Positions 23,645-31,076 of a stretch of 39,693 nt of DNA are shown piece after piece (position 1 is the stretch's first letter; every line of letters starts with the position of its first letter). The notes beneath the pieces are model-generated. The model was not told the origin of the DNA and ran no database searches. It worked only from the letters and a program-made list of their open reading frames with translations. The stretch covers positions 1-39,693 of the forward strand of contig JACZJQ010000041.1 in the NCBI GenBank assembly GCA_014860455.1. Reading direction: 5' to 3'. Both the position numbers and the translations under genes were made by a program. Source of the stretch: Bryobacteraceae bacterium (GTDB lineage: Bacteria; Acidobacteriota; Terriglobia; Bryobacterales; Bryobacteraceae).

Positions 23645-24433
23645 TTAGGCCAAACCGCGCGCGCGGAGGGCCTCTTCGACAAGGCCGATGAGCTCTTCCC
23701 GCGTCACTTCAAATTTCTCGCCGCCGGCCTGAGCGCCCAGCATGTCCTCGGCCGAAACCGGGCAGCCGGGTTCGACTCCGGCACGCTGCTTCACGCCATA
23801 ACGGGTGCGCGACTCGAACAGCTTGTTGACTTCTTCCCTGGGCAGCACGGTGGGTCCGCCGAGCAGTTCGGCCACCAGCGCGATGCGCGCGTAGTGCTCG
23901 GTGGTCTCCATGCGGTAGAACGCCGAGTAGACATCGGGGCCGTAGCAGGTGGCGCCGTGGTTGGCCATCAGGATGGCATCGTATTTCGGGATGTAAGGCA
24001 CCATGCCGTCGGTGAGGGCGTCGGTGCCGGGCAGGCCGTAGTCGGCCAGCGGGACGCAGCCGAGTCCGATGATGACCTCGGGCAGCAGCGCCTGATTCAG
24101 AGCCCGGCCGGCGGTGGCATAGCCGGTGGCCACGGGCGGGTGGGCGTGCACCACAGCCTTGATGTCCGGCCTCATCCTGTAGATCAGGAGGTGCATGGCA
24201 ATCTCGCTGGTCCGCTCTTTGCGGCCCTCGATCTTGTTGCCCTCCATGTCGCAGATGATCAGGTCATCGACGGTCAGCATGCCTTTGCTGGTGGCGGTGG
24301 GGGTGCAGAGTACGCGGTTTTCGTCAAGCCGGACAGAGATGTTTCCGTCGTTGGCGGCAACCCACCCTTTCTGGAAGACCAGGTGACCGACAGCGACGAT
24401 GTCCTGTTTCAGTTCTTGGAGTGACTTAGACAT
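23645..24433 (-). CDS. Class II sugar-phosphate aldolase (FucA/RhaD-like), BMC-associated
   Basis: The 262-residue aldolase is the signature enzyme of the locus. Phosphate-binding and zinc motifs are in order: ANDGNISVR (28-36), catalytic E77 in TSEIAMH, zinc ligands H96 and H98 in VVHAHPP, and H159 in MANHGA. Members split L-fuculose-, L-rhamnulose- or similar 1-phosphates to dihydroxyacetone phosphate and an aldehyde. Classical FucA is about 215 residues; this protein has roughly 47 more, ending in an amphipathic helix (VTREELIGLVEEALRARGL) after a Gly/Ala-rich linker, typical of an encapsulation peptide. A GTG at 24442 would add three residues; the ATG at 24433 with upstream GGTGAT is preferred. 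It is the first gene of the operon, 54 nt before BMC-H. Confidence 0.9.
   Translation of the reverse strand: MSKSLQELKQDIVAVGHLVFQKGWVAANDGNISVRLDENRVLCTPTATSKGMLTVDDLIICDMEGNKIEGRKERTSEIAMHLLIYRMRPDIKAVVHAHPPVATGYATAGRALNQALLPEVIIGLGCVPLADYGLPGTDALTDGMVPYIPKYDAILMANHGATCYGPDVYSAFYRMETTEHYARIALVAELLGGPTVLPREEVNKLFESRTRYGVKQRAGVEPGCPVSAEDMLGAQAGGEKFEVTREELIGLVEEALRARGLA
23651..23707 (-). other. Predicted encapsulation peptide of the aldolase
   Basis: Residues 243-261 of the aldolase, VTREELIGLVEEALRARGL, put hydrophobic residues (V, L, I, L, V, A, L) on one helix face and charged residues on the other. A low-complexity linker (EDMLGAQAGGEKFE) separates the helix from the enzyme body. Short amphipathic helices in this position direct cargo to BMC shells in characterised systems. 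The assignment here is inferred from position, pattern and operon context. Confidence 0.7.
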
Positions 24434-24552
24434 CTGAATCACCGATTGTATCAGACCCGTCCTTCAGATTATCCCCCATCCTTGCCCGCAGGCGCGCGTT
24501 TCCTGGATCGAATTCGCGCCTCCGGACATCCTCAGAAGAGGTTTACCACATC
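24434..24552. promoter_or_regulatory. Divergent intergenic region driving the BMC operon and the DUF2911 gene
   Basis: This 119-bp region separates the BMC operon (minus) from the DUF2911 gene (plus). On the minus strand, TACAAT (24445-24450) and GATAAT (24468-24473) are -10-like hexamers, but neither has a convincing -35 partner at 17 bp; TACAAT would leave a very short leader. I saw no clear operator palindrome, riboswitch or catabolite site, and no regulator gene adjoins. A promoter here is required by the layout but is not pinned down. Confidence 0.4.
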
Positions 24553-25074
24553 ATGAAACACTCACTGACCCTCCTTCTCGGAATTACACTTCTCGCCGGA
24601 GCCACGGCCTGCGCCCAGCAGGGCCGGGTGAGCCCGCACGAGACCACGTCGGCCGTCCTCGGCGGCAAAAAGATCACCATCGAATACGGCCGCCCCTACA
24701 AGAAGGGCCGCGTTATCTTCGGCGGCCTCGAGAAGTTCGGCCAAGTCTGGCGCACAGGCGCCGACGAGGCCACCACGATCGAAACCCAGGGCGACTTGAT
24801 GCTCGGTTCCCTGCACGTCCCGGCCGGCAAGTACGCGCTGTTCACCATTCCCGACCAGACGGAATGGACCCTGGTGATCAACAAAGTCGCCAAGCAGTCC
24901 GGCGCCTACGAGTACGATGCCAAGCAGGATCTGGGACGGGTGAAGATGAAGGTCGAAAAGTCGCCGAAAGTGATCGAGCAGCTCACCATCTCCATCGAGG
25001 GCCAGGGCAACCGCGGCACGCTCAAGATCGCCTGGGACGAGACGGTGGCGTCGATCCCAGTGATGATGCACTAA
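24553..25074 (+). CDS. DUF2911 secreted protein
   Basis: The 173-residue protein has a signal peptide (MKHSLTLLLGITLLAGATA) followed by the DUF2911 domain. Family hallmarks are ITIEYGRPYKKGRVIFGGL, GQVWRTGADEATTIET, LHVPAGKYALFTIPDQ and WTLVINK. The domain is common in Bacteroidota and Acidobacteriota and has no assigned function. The gene is divergent from the BMC operon and ends 4 nt before the convergent HtrA gene. It has its own strand, so adjacency to the microcompartment need not imply shared function. Confidence 0.9.
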   Translation: MKHSLTLLLGITLLAGATACAQQGRVSPHETTSAVLGGKKITIEYGRPYKKGRVIFGGLEKFGQVWRTGADEATTIETQGDLMLGSLHVPAGKYALFTIPDQTEWTLVINKVAKQSGAYEYDAKQDLGRVKMKVEKSPKVIEQLTISIEGQGNRGTLKIAWDETVASIPVMMH

Positions 25075-25078
25075 GGCG

Positions 25079-26494
25079 CTACGGCATCTCGAACGCAATG
25101 AAGCGGAGGCGTCCGTCCCGTTCCACCTGAACGGCGACGGAATCTCCGCTTTTGAATTTCGAGAGGACCTCGCGCAGGCGGGCCACCGTTGGCGTCGATA
25201 CGCGGTTGACGGCGTAGATGACGTCGCCGGCTCTGAAGTTGTCGTCAAGGATGAGCGAGTCGGCGCTCCTGGCCGCTACCAGCACGCCCTGGTCGCGGCG
25301 CACACTGATGATTTCGTCGCGCAGCCGCTGAGTCAGGTCCACGGCGAAGATGCCCAGTTCGCTGATGAGGTTTTCCTCGCGGCTGGCAAGTTCGGCGAAT
25401 TCGCCAGACTGATTTGGCCTTTCCACAACCGGCACGTCGGTTTCCAGTTCGGTCCGGCCCCGGAGGATTTTGAGCCGCACCTTTTCGCCGATCGCCGGAC
25501 GGTAAATGTTGACGTTGAACTGGCGGGCGTTTTCCATCGCCTTGCCGTTCAGTGCGCTGATGACGTCGCCCACCTGGAGTCCCGCCTTACCGGCCGGACC
25601 TTCGTATTCCACGTCGGTGACAACCACGCCCCATTGCTGCGGCAGTTTCCAGCCCCTGCCCATCGCGGGCGTCACCGTCTGCACCGTCACGCCGATGTCG
25701 CCGCGGATCACGCGGCCTGACTTTTTGATCTGCTCGACGACGTTGGCCACGATGTTGCCCGGCACGGCGAAGCCCAGCCCCTCGCTGCCGCCGGATTGCG
25801 ACAGGATCAAGGTGTTGATGCCCACCACCTTGCCCTCGGTGTTCACCAGCGGACCGCCGCTGTTGCCAGGGTTGATGGGGGCGTCGGTCTGGATGTAGAT
25901 CATCGGATCGTCGGCCTTCAACTGGCGCGCGGTCGAGCTGACGATGCCCATCGTCACCGAGTTGTCCAGACCCATCGGATTGCCGAAGGCGAGCACAATT
26001 TCGCCCTGTTCGACGAGGTCGGAATCGGCCAGTTCGAGCGCCGGCAGGTCGGCGACGTCGACCTTCAGCAGCGCGATGTCGGTCTCCAGGTCGAGTCCGG
26101 CGATCTCGCCGCGGACCACCCGGCCGGCAGGGCTGACCGCTGAGCGTAACGGGTTGTCGCCCGGTCTCGGCGGCGCCGGCGCTGGAAGAGTCACCTGAAC
26201 CCTTTGCGCGCCGACGACGACATGGGCGTTGGTGACAATGTAGCCGCCCGCGCCGATCACCACGCCAGACCCCGAACTCTGCTGGCGCGCGGCCACGCCC
26301 GCCTCGCCGGCCTCTTCATAGTCCAACTGGCGGTAGCCGACGGCCATTACCTTAACGACAGAGGCGCCCACACGCCGGCTCAACTGCTGAAAGCTGCTGC
26401 TTAGACGATCCAGGCGCGTCTGCGTCGGCATGGGCTGGGCATGCAGCGTGCAAGCGAGAAGAACCGCTGCGGCGGCCGGCATCAATGTTCTCAA
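25079..26494 (-). CDS. HtrA/DegP-like periplasmic serine protease with two PDZ domains
   Basis: The 471-residue protein has a signal peptide (MRTLMPAAAAVLLACTLHA) and a trypsin-like domain with the intact triad H91 (TNAHVVV), D139 (ETDIALLKV) and S212 (NPGNSGGPL). PDZ1 spans roughly residues 265-355 (PAGKAGLQVGDVISALNGK). PDZ2 spans about 385-468 and includes DDNFRAGDVIYAVNRV. The S1C family degrades or refolds misfolded envelope proteins. An insertion of Pro-rich sequence (PAPAPPRPGDNPL) interrupts the first barrel. A strong sigma-70-like promoter lies 23 nt upstream on the minus strand. Confidence 0.93.
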   Translation of the reverse strand: MRTLMPAAAAVLLACTLHAQPMPTQTRLDRLSSSFQQLSRRVGASVVKVMAVGYRQLDYEEAGEAGVAARQQSSGSGVVIGAGGYIVTNAHVVVGAQRVQVTLPAPAPPRPGDNPLRSAVSPAGRVVRGEIAGLDLETDIALLKVDVADLPALELADSDLVEQGEIVLAFGNPMGLDNSVTMGIVSSTARQLKADDPMIYIQTDAPINPGNSGGPLVNTEGKVVGINTLILSQSGGSEGLGFAVPGNIVANVVEQIKKSGRVIRGDIGVTVQTVTPAMGRGWKLPQQWGVVVTDVEYEGPAGKAGLQVGDVISALNGKAMENARQFNVNIYRPAIGEKVRLKILRGRTELETDVPVVERPNQSGEFAELASREENLISELGIFAVDLTQRLRDEIISVRRDQGVLVAARSADSLILDDNFRAGDVIYAVNRVSTPTVARLREVLSKFKSGDSVAVQVERDGRLRFIAFEMP

Positions 26495-26516
26495 CGCGAA
26501 TCCCCCGTTTCGTCCT

Positions 26517-26544
26517 ATTCTATGCTCAAGTCAAGCTGTTTCAA
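26517..26544 (-). promoter_or_regulatory. Candidate sigma-70 promoter for the HtrA-like gene
   Basis: Read on the minus strand, TTGAAA (26544-26539) and TAGAAT (26522-26517) are separated by 16 bases. The expected start point would give a leader of about 16 nt before the ATG at 26494. The two hexamers are five of six and five of six matches to consensus. The divergent aldo/keto reductase ATG lies 17 bp beyond, at 26561. Confidence 0.5.
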
Positions 26545-26560
26545 CCAGGAGATGACCCGA

Positions 26561-27517
26561 ATGAAAAGACGCGAATTCATCCAGGCCGGCGCCGCCGCCA
26601 CGGCCAGCCTCGCCTCGGCCGCGGCCCCGATGCCAATGGCCACGCTCGGACGCTCAGGCTTGAGGGTCTCGCGCCTCGTCGTCGGCGGCTACCACATGGC
26701 CGTGAAAGGCGAGGAAACGGCCACCAGTATCATCCACCGCGCCATCGACCTGGGCGTCAATTTTTTTGATTCCGCCAACCTCTACCACAGGGGCTTGAGC
26801 GACGAGATCTACGGCCGCGCGCTGGCCGGCGGCAAACGGCAGAAGGTGATGCTGATGACCAAGTGCGAGGACTACTCGCGCGACGGGTCAATGAAGATGC
26901 TGGAAAGCCAGCTCCGGCGGATGAAGACCGACTATATCGATCTCTGGCAGGTCCACCAGGTGAGCGAACTGAGCGAGGCCGAGCAGGTGCTGGGTCCGAA
27001 CGGCTCGCTGGAGACCTTTGTCAAAGCCAAAAAGGAAGGCAAGGTCCGGCACATCGGCTTCACCGGCCACCGCGATCCCCAGGTGCATCTCAGGCTGCTG
27101 AACGGATCGAGTGAATGGGAGACCATTCAGATGCCGATAAATTTGATCGATCCGCACTATCTGAGTTTCATTCTCAACGTGCTGCCCGCGGCCAGAAAGA
27201 AAAGCTTGGGCGTACTGGCGATGAAGTCGAACGCCATGGGCGCGATCGGCCGAAACAACGTCGCCCGCATCGAGGACTGTCTGAAGTTCACGCTCAGCCA
27301 GGACATCGACGCCCTGGTGTCGGGCGTTGAGACGGTCGAGCAACTGGAAGCCAACATCCTCACCGCCAGCACAATGACGAAGCTGACGCGGACGCAGATC
27401 GACCAGATGCTGGCCACAACGAAGAAGGGCCGCACTGGCGCGCAGATCGAAAACTACAAACGCCCGCCGGCGGGTGCGGCAGCGCGTCGGATACACAATG
27501 ACGGAGAATCGGCATGA
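26561..27517 (+). CDS. Tat-exported aldo/keto reductase
   Basis: The 318-residue protein starts MKRREFIQAGAAATASLASA, a twin-arginine leader. The AKR barrel follows, with catalytic tetrad D70 (NFFDSANLY), Y75, K101 (MLMTKCED) and H132 (WQVHQV). AKRs reduce aldehydes, ketones and keto-sugars with NAD(P)H, and Tat export allows a prefolded cofactor-bound enzyme in the periplasm. The ATG at 26561 is preferred because AGGAG is 9 nt upstream; an ATG at 26552 directly abuts that site. A C-terminal 4Fe-4S ferredoxin-like segment seen in some relatives is absent. Substrate unknown. Confidence 0.9.
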   Translation: MKRREFIQAGAAATASLASAAAPMPMATLGRSGLRVSRLVVGGYHMAVKGEETATSIIHRAIDLGVNFFDSANLYHRGLSDEIYGRALAGGKRQKVMLMTKCEDYSRDGSMKMLESQLRRMKTDYIDLWQVHQVSELSEAEQVLGPNGSLETFVKAKKEGKVRHIGFTGHRDPQVHLRLLNGSSEWETIQMPINLIDPHYLSFILNVLPAARKKSLGVLAMKSNAMGAIGRNNVARIEDCLKFTLSQDIDALVSGVETVEQLEANILTASTMTKLTRTQIDQMLATTKKGRTGAQIENYKRPPAGAAARRIHNDGESA

Positions 27518-27691
27518 TGTCGCATCCTCCCCAAAGCGCAACGCCCGTGCCTGATCTGAGCGAGAACTCCGGCATTGCCACCTCTGGCGCGCAGACCTGC
27601 GCTGATCTGATCGGAGCAATGAAGAATGGGATCAGAGTCAGCGGGGACATCCTGTCCACCGGGATCGTCTGGGCGGCTGAAGAGGAGCCGG

Positions 27692-28324
27692 CTACAGCCG
27701 CCTCAGCGCCACGCGGGCCGGTGCGCCGTCAGAGCCGGTGAGTTTCATCGGCAGGCAGGCCATCTCGTAACGGCCCGGCTCGACCTGACTCAGGTCCAGA
27801 CCCTCGATCGCCCAGATGCCGGCGCCGAGGATCGCCTCGTGCGTTTCCACCATGTCGGTGTGGAAGCCGCCGATCGAGAGGTAATCGACGCCGACTGTCC
27901 TGACGCCTTTCGCGGCCAGGATTTGCGCCGCCTCGCGGCTGATGTAGACGAAGTCCTCCTGGAAGCCGGGTTTGGACCACAGCTCATTTGAATTGCGCGT
28001 CTTGAACAGGATGCGCTCGCCGGCCGAGATGTCATCGGGCAATTCCTCGGGCCGGATCGCGACGGGGTCGTGGATCTCGACGACCCGCGCCTCTCCCATC
28101 ACGGCGTCCAGCGGCAGCGCGTCCATGGAAACGCCGTCGTTGATGAAGTGGCGCGGGGCGTCCATATGGGTACCCACATGGACGCTCATGGCCATCTTCG
28201 ACAGGTTGCAGATGTCGCCGCGGTCCATGAAGAGGATTTGCTCGATCACGGGCGCATCGTCGCCGGGCCAGACGGCCATGCCGGCCTCAACCGGGCGTGT
28301 TACGTCAATCCACTTGTTCGCCAT
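27692..28324 (-). CDS. Cyclase-family metal-dependent hydrolase (KynB-like)
   Basis: The 210-residue enzyme carries the family metal motif HVGTHMDAPRHF, with H49, H53 and D55 (plus H59) as ligands. WIDVTRPVEAGMAVWPGD opens the domain and VGVDYLSIGG lies near the middle. Relatives include kynurenine formamidase and isatin hydrolase, which open or deformylate amide substrates using zinc or manganese. No kynurenine-pathway gene is nearby, so KynB identity is not claimed. It is the third gene of a minus-strand run, 16 nt after DUF1080. Confidence 0.87.
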   Translation of the reverse strand: MANKWIDVTRPVEAGMAVWPGDDAPVIEQILFMDRGDICNLSKMAMSVHVGTHMDAPRHFINDGVSMDALPLDAVMGEARVVEIHDPVAIRPEELPDDISAGERILFKTRNSNELWSKPGFQEDFVYISREAAQILAAKGVRTVGVDYLSIGGFHTDMVETHEAILGAGIWAIEGLDLSQVEPGRYEMACLPMKLTGSDGAPARVALRRL

Positions 28325-28340
28325 GCGATTGATTCTCGCC

Positions 28341-29132
28341 TTACCGGTCGATCAGCGGGCGCAGCGGCCGCCAGTAGATGTTGCGGTAGGCCACCGGCCC
28401 GTGGTCGCCCTGCAGCATCAGCGGATTCGTTGCCGCTTCAGGGAGCGGCATGTGGGCGCGGGTGCCGCCTTCAACCTCGACGTCTTCCTGCACCAGGATG
28501 CCGTTGAACAGCACCCGCAGGAACTTCGCGTTTTCCACTTTCTTGCCAGATGCGTCGAAGCGCGGCGCCCGGAACCAGATCTGGTAGCTCTGCCAGTGGC
28601 CCGGAGGCCGCGAGACGTTCACCCTGGGCGCCGAGCCGCCCACGCCCTTGTTGGCGATCCAGCGATGGTAGATGCCGCCGGCGTCGGACGATTTCACAGG
28701 TTCGGTGGAGCCATAGCTGTCGAAGACCTGGACTTCATAGAGGCCGTGCAAATAGACGCCCGAGTTCGACCCCTTCGAGACCATCCATTCGAGATACAAC
28801 TCCACGTCGCCGTGCTTTTCGCCGGTGACCAGATTCACCGTGCGGCCGGCAGGGCCGTTCAGGATGCGCTCGCCCGGGCCCTTGCGGCCGGTGAGCCGTG
28901 TGGGGCCGAGCAGGCGGTCGAAGAAGACCGTGGGCGAGGTGAACCACTCGTTTGGTTTGCCGGCGTCCTGGCCGTGCCAGCCCGAGAGGTCTTTGCCGTT
29001 CAGCAGCGGGGTCCAGCCCTGTTCGAGAAGGTAAGGCGCATCGCCGTGGTGTTCGCCGTCCTGGATGGGCGAATGCTGCTGGGCCGAAATGGCGAAGGCA
29101 AGGGAGAAGAGGAGCAGAAGGGCGCGAATCAT
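28341..29132 (-). CDS. DUF1080 protein (3-keto-disaccharide hydrolase family), second copy
   Basis: This 263-residue protein begins with signal peptide MIRALLLLFSLAFAISA and then reads QQHSPIQDG. The domain signature is TPLLNGKDLSGWHG, followed by VELYLEWMVSKGSNSGVYLHGLYEVQVFDS (abridged here as VELYLEWMVSKGSNSGVYL). These match the DUF1080 sandwich, including the G-x-N-S-G-V segment shared with the copy at 2613 (GNSGVQV). It is longer than the first copy because of inserted loops (TVFFDRLLGPTRL, VGGSAPRVNVSRPP). Position between a secreted basic-tail protein and a cyclase suggests a co-transcribed group. Confidence 0.87.
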   Translation of the reverse strand: MIRALLLLFSLAFAISAQQHSPIQDGEHHGDAPYLLEQGWTPLLNGKDLSGWHGQDAGKPNEWFTSPTVFFDRLLGPTRLTGRKGPGERILNGPAGRTVNLVTGEKHGDVELYLEWMVSKGSNSGVYLHGLYEVQVFDSYGSTEPVKSSDAGGIYHRWIANKGVGGSAPRVNVSRPPGHWQSYQIWFRAPRFDASGKKVENAKFLRVLFNGILVQEDVEVEGGTRAHMPLPEAATNPLMLQGDHGPVAYRNIYWRPLRPLIDR

Positions 29133-29146
29133 GCGGACATGATATC

Positions 29147-30142
29147 TCAGCGCTTCCTGGTGGTGGCGGCCTTCTTTTTGACCGGGGCCTTCTTGCGAAC
29201 CGGGGCCTTTCGGGCACGGGCCGGAGCGGACTGGGTGATCTTGTACCCGAAACCGGACCACGCCTCCAGATCCGACTGATCGATCTCGAAACCGGCGGCG
29301 CCCGAGTTCTTCATTGCGGGTTGGGGCGTCTCGCCCTCTTTCAACGTCCAAACGAACTCGCATCCGGCGGCGCAGGGGCGGCTTGCCCCGGCCATCCATG
29401 TGGCGAGGACGCGACTGGGGATGCCCGGCTGCACCGTGGCGCCGGGCGCGGTTTCGACGACGACATATCTGCCCGCAGCCTGCGCGGCCGCGGTGGTTGG
29501 CTCCAGATTGTCGTGGATTGCGTAGAGGGCGCGGATGACGGGCGAAATGCGCAGGATCTCCTGCAGGACCGCTGGCGTAACCGGCGGCAGGTCGAGCGTC
29601 AGGTCGATGGCGTATTGATCGGCGAACTCGGCCGCCATGCGCAGGAAGGGTTCCAACGGCTGGCTCACCGGAGGCAGGATCAGACGTGCGCGGTTGAAGC
29701 GCGCCAGAGCCAGCGAGCGGAACCAGGTTTGCCAGTGCTCGCGAGGCAAATCCATGTCGCTGGACGACACAGCCCTTCTGACGCCCCGGATGGCGAGTTC
29801 CGCCTCGCCCCTGGATGACGCCACCACGCCTCGCCTGCTGATCGACCCGGCGGCGTCGACCAAAGCGTAAAGCAAGGCCTTGGGGCTGCCACCACGGATC
29901 AACGCACCCTGGATCTGATAGCTCTCCAGTTTCAAGGCCATCGATTGTTCGACCGAATGCCGGAACGCCGTGCTCGCCAGTTTGCGTGCTTCAATCGCCG
30001 CACGGACTTCGGCCCGGCCGGCCTCGACCGGCCCTGAAGCTGCCAGCGCCAGCCCAGGCGCCGCCAGCGCCAGAAATGCGGCTAGCAGCTTAATCCGCAA
30101 CTTGCTGCACCCGCCGGGAGAGGAGAATAGGCCGCATTCCAT
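29147..30142 (-). CDS. Secreted protein of unknown function with histone-H1-like basic C-terminal tail
   Basis: About 331 residues with the start at the ATG at 30142 (MECGLFSSPGG); a signal-type helix KLLAAFLALAAPGLALAAS follows, so export is likely. The central region is alpha-rich with no recognised family (AEVRAAIEARKLASTAFRH, FADQYAIDLTLDLPPVTP). The C-terminal approximately 24 residues alternate Lys, Arg, Ala and Pro (APVRKKAPVKKKAATTRKR), like histone H1 tails. In an exported protein such a tail could bind anionic polymers or lipids, but this is speculative. The upstream in-frame extension is unlikely to be coding. It is followed by DUF1080 after 14 nt. Confidence 0.65.
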   Translation of the reverse strand: MECGLFSSPGGCSKLRIKLLAAFLALAAPGLALAASGPVEAGRAEVRAAIEARKLASTAFRHSVEQSMALKLESYQIQGALIRGGSPKALLYALVDAAGSISRRGVVASSRGEAELAIRGVRRAVSSSDMDLPREHWQTWFRSLALARFNRARLILPPVSQPLEPFLRMAAEFADQYAIDLTLDLPPVTPAVLQEILRISPVIRALYAIHDNLEPTTAAAQAAGRYVVVETAPGATVQPGIPSRVLATWMAGASRPCAAGCEFVWTLKEGETPQPAMKNSGAAGFEIDQSDLEAWSGFGYKITQSAPARARKAPVRKKAPVKKKAATTRKR

Positions 30143-30410
30143 CACTGTCCCATACCCGGCGAGTCGAATCCAAATGACACGAAGGATAGCGCGGTTGGAT
30201 AGAGGGAAGGGCGTCGGGTGGTGCGCCGTGGTTTGCGGGCCGCCCACAGGAATGGTTGACCAAACGAATTCATTGATAAGCAAGTTTTTTATTTTCAATC
30301 ACTTAGAAAAGTGTAAGCCGGTCGGCGGCGCTGGAGTACGGGGCGAAGATGTGTCGAAGAAAATTCTTGAGATTGTAGCGTTCCTGTCACAGTATTGAAA
30401 CAGAGAGAAG
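30143..30410. other. 268-bp AT-rich intergenic region between divergent genes
   Basis: This is among the longest gene-free stretches here. It contains an AT-rich core (30270-30310) with a T-tract and a short inverted repeat, CACTT-AGAA-AAGTG (30300-30313). TTGACC (30256-30261) and TTGATA (30274-30279) resemble -35 boxes without a well-placed -10. It probably carries promoters for the divergent genes at 30142 and 30411. No tRNA or known RNA structure was recognised. Confidence 0.4.
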
Positions 30411-30998
30411 ATGAGCTTCCGGAACCGCATGGCCGTCTGGCTGCTGGTGATGCCCGCGTGGGCAGGTGGGCCCGTGACCCTCGGGCTCTCCATCGGTGAA
30501 GAATCCGACAATCTGCCGGTGGCTGTGCTCTCGGCGATGAAAGCCGAGACGGGCAGGATCCTGAAACCGGCCGGGGTGCAGATCCGATGGAGCGATACCG
30601 TCGATCTGTCCAGGGAGGCGCCGAACCGGCTGGTGTTGGTGCGATTGGTGGGGGTCAGTTCGGCGGGTGTGGCGTTGCGGGGCGCCGAAGGGGTGCTTGC
30701 TGTCACCCACATGAGTGATGGTCGGATTCTGCCGTTCGTCGACATGGACGTCCAACGCGTGGCGAGGGTGATTGAGCGATTCGGGGTCGTCGGGCGGGCG
30801 CAGGAGTATGGGCGCGCACTAGGGCGAGTGCTGGCGCATGAGCTTTATCACGTCCTGTCGGGCAGTGTGGAACATGACAGCGAAGGGGTGGCGAAGAGCG
30901 CCCTCAACGGGGTGGAACTGGTGCGGAGCGAACTCAGTCTGTCGGAAGGCGCGTGCCGGCGAATCCGCGAGGCGCTGGGCCTGATGGGCACACCGTAG
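30411..30998 (+). CDS. Small exported HExxH zinc-metalloprotease-like protein
   Basis: The 195-residue protein begins with a hydrophobic leader (MSFRNRMAVWLLVMPAWAGG). A zinc-binding helix reads LAHELYHVLSGSVEHDSEG, with H143, E144 and H147 (HExxH) and H155 as a possible third ligand, a spacing close to metzincin-like HExxHxxxxxxxH. A similar short gene type is frequent in acidobacterial genomes, but I cannot give a family name. A purine-rich ribosome site (GAGAGAAG) lies just before the ATG. Peptidase activity is inferred only from the motif. Confidence 0.7.
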   Translation: MSFRNRMAVWLLVMPAWAGGPVTLGLSIGEESDNLPVAVLSAMKAETGRILKPAGVQIRWSDTVDLSREAPNRLVLVRLVGVSSAGVALRGAEGVLAVTHMSDGRILPFVDMDVQRVARVIERFGVVGRAQEYGRALGRVLAHELYHVLSGSVEHDSEGVAKSALNGVELVRSELSLSEGACRRIREALGLMGTP

Positions 30999-31076
30999 AC
31001 CCCGGTCCCTGAACGAAGCCAGGATCATCGAACGGGATGGCGGGTCCCCGGCCGGACCGCGCTGCGAGCGGGTCTG

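Noticed and set aside
26561-27517. Aldo/keto reductase considered as a BMC cargo enzyme
   Set aside because: The N-terminal twin-arginine leader directs it out of the cytoplasm, and it is on the opposite strand 2 kb away with its own start site.
27514-27741. 75-residue open frame starting at the aldo/keto reductase stop (ATGA overlap)
   Set aside because: It has no recognisable motif, its end overlaps the convergent cyclase gene by 50 bp, and its composition looks like chance coding; kept out of the gene list. The 174 bases at 27518-27691 otherwise show nothing clear.
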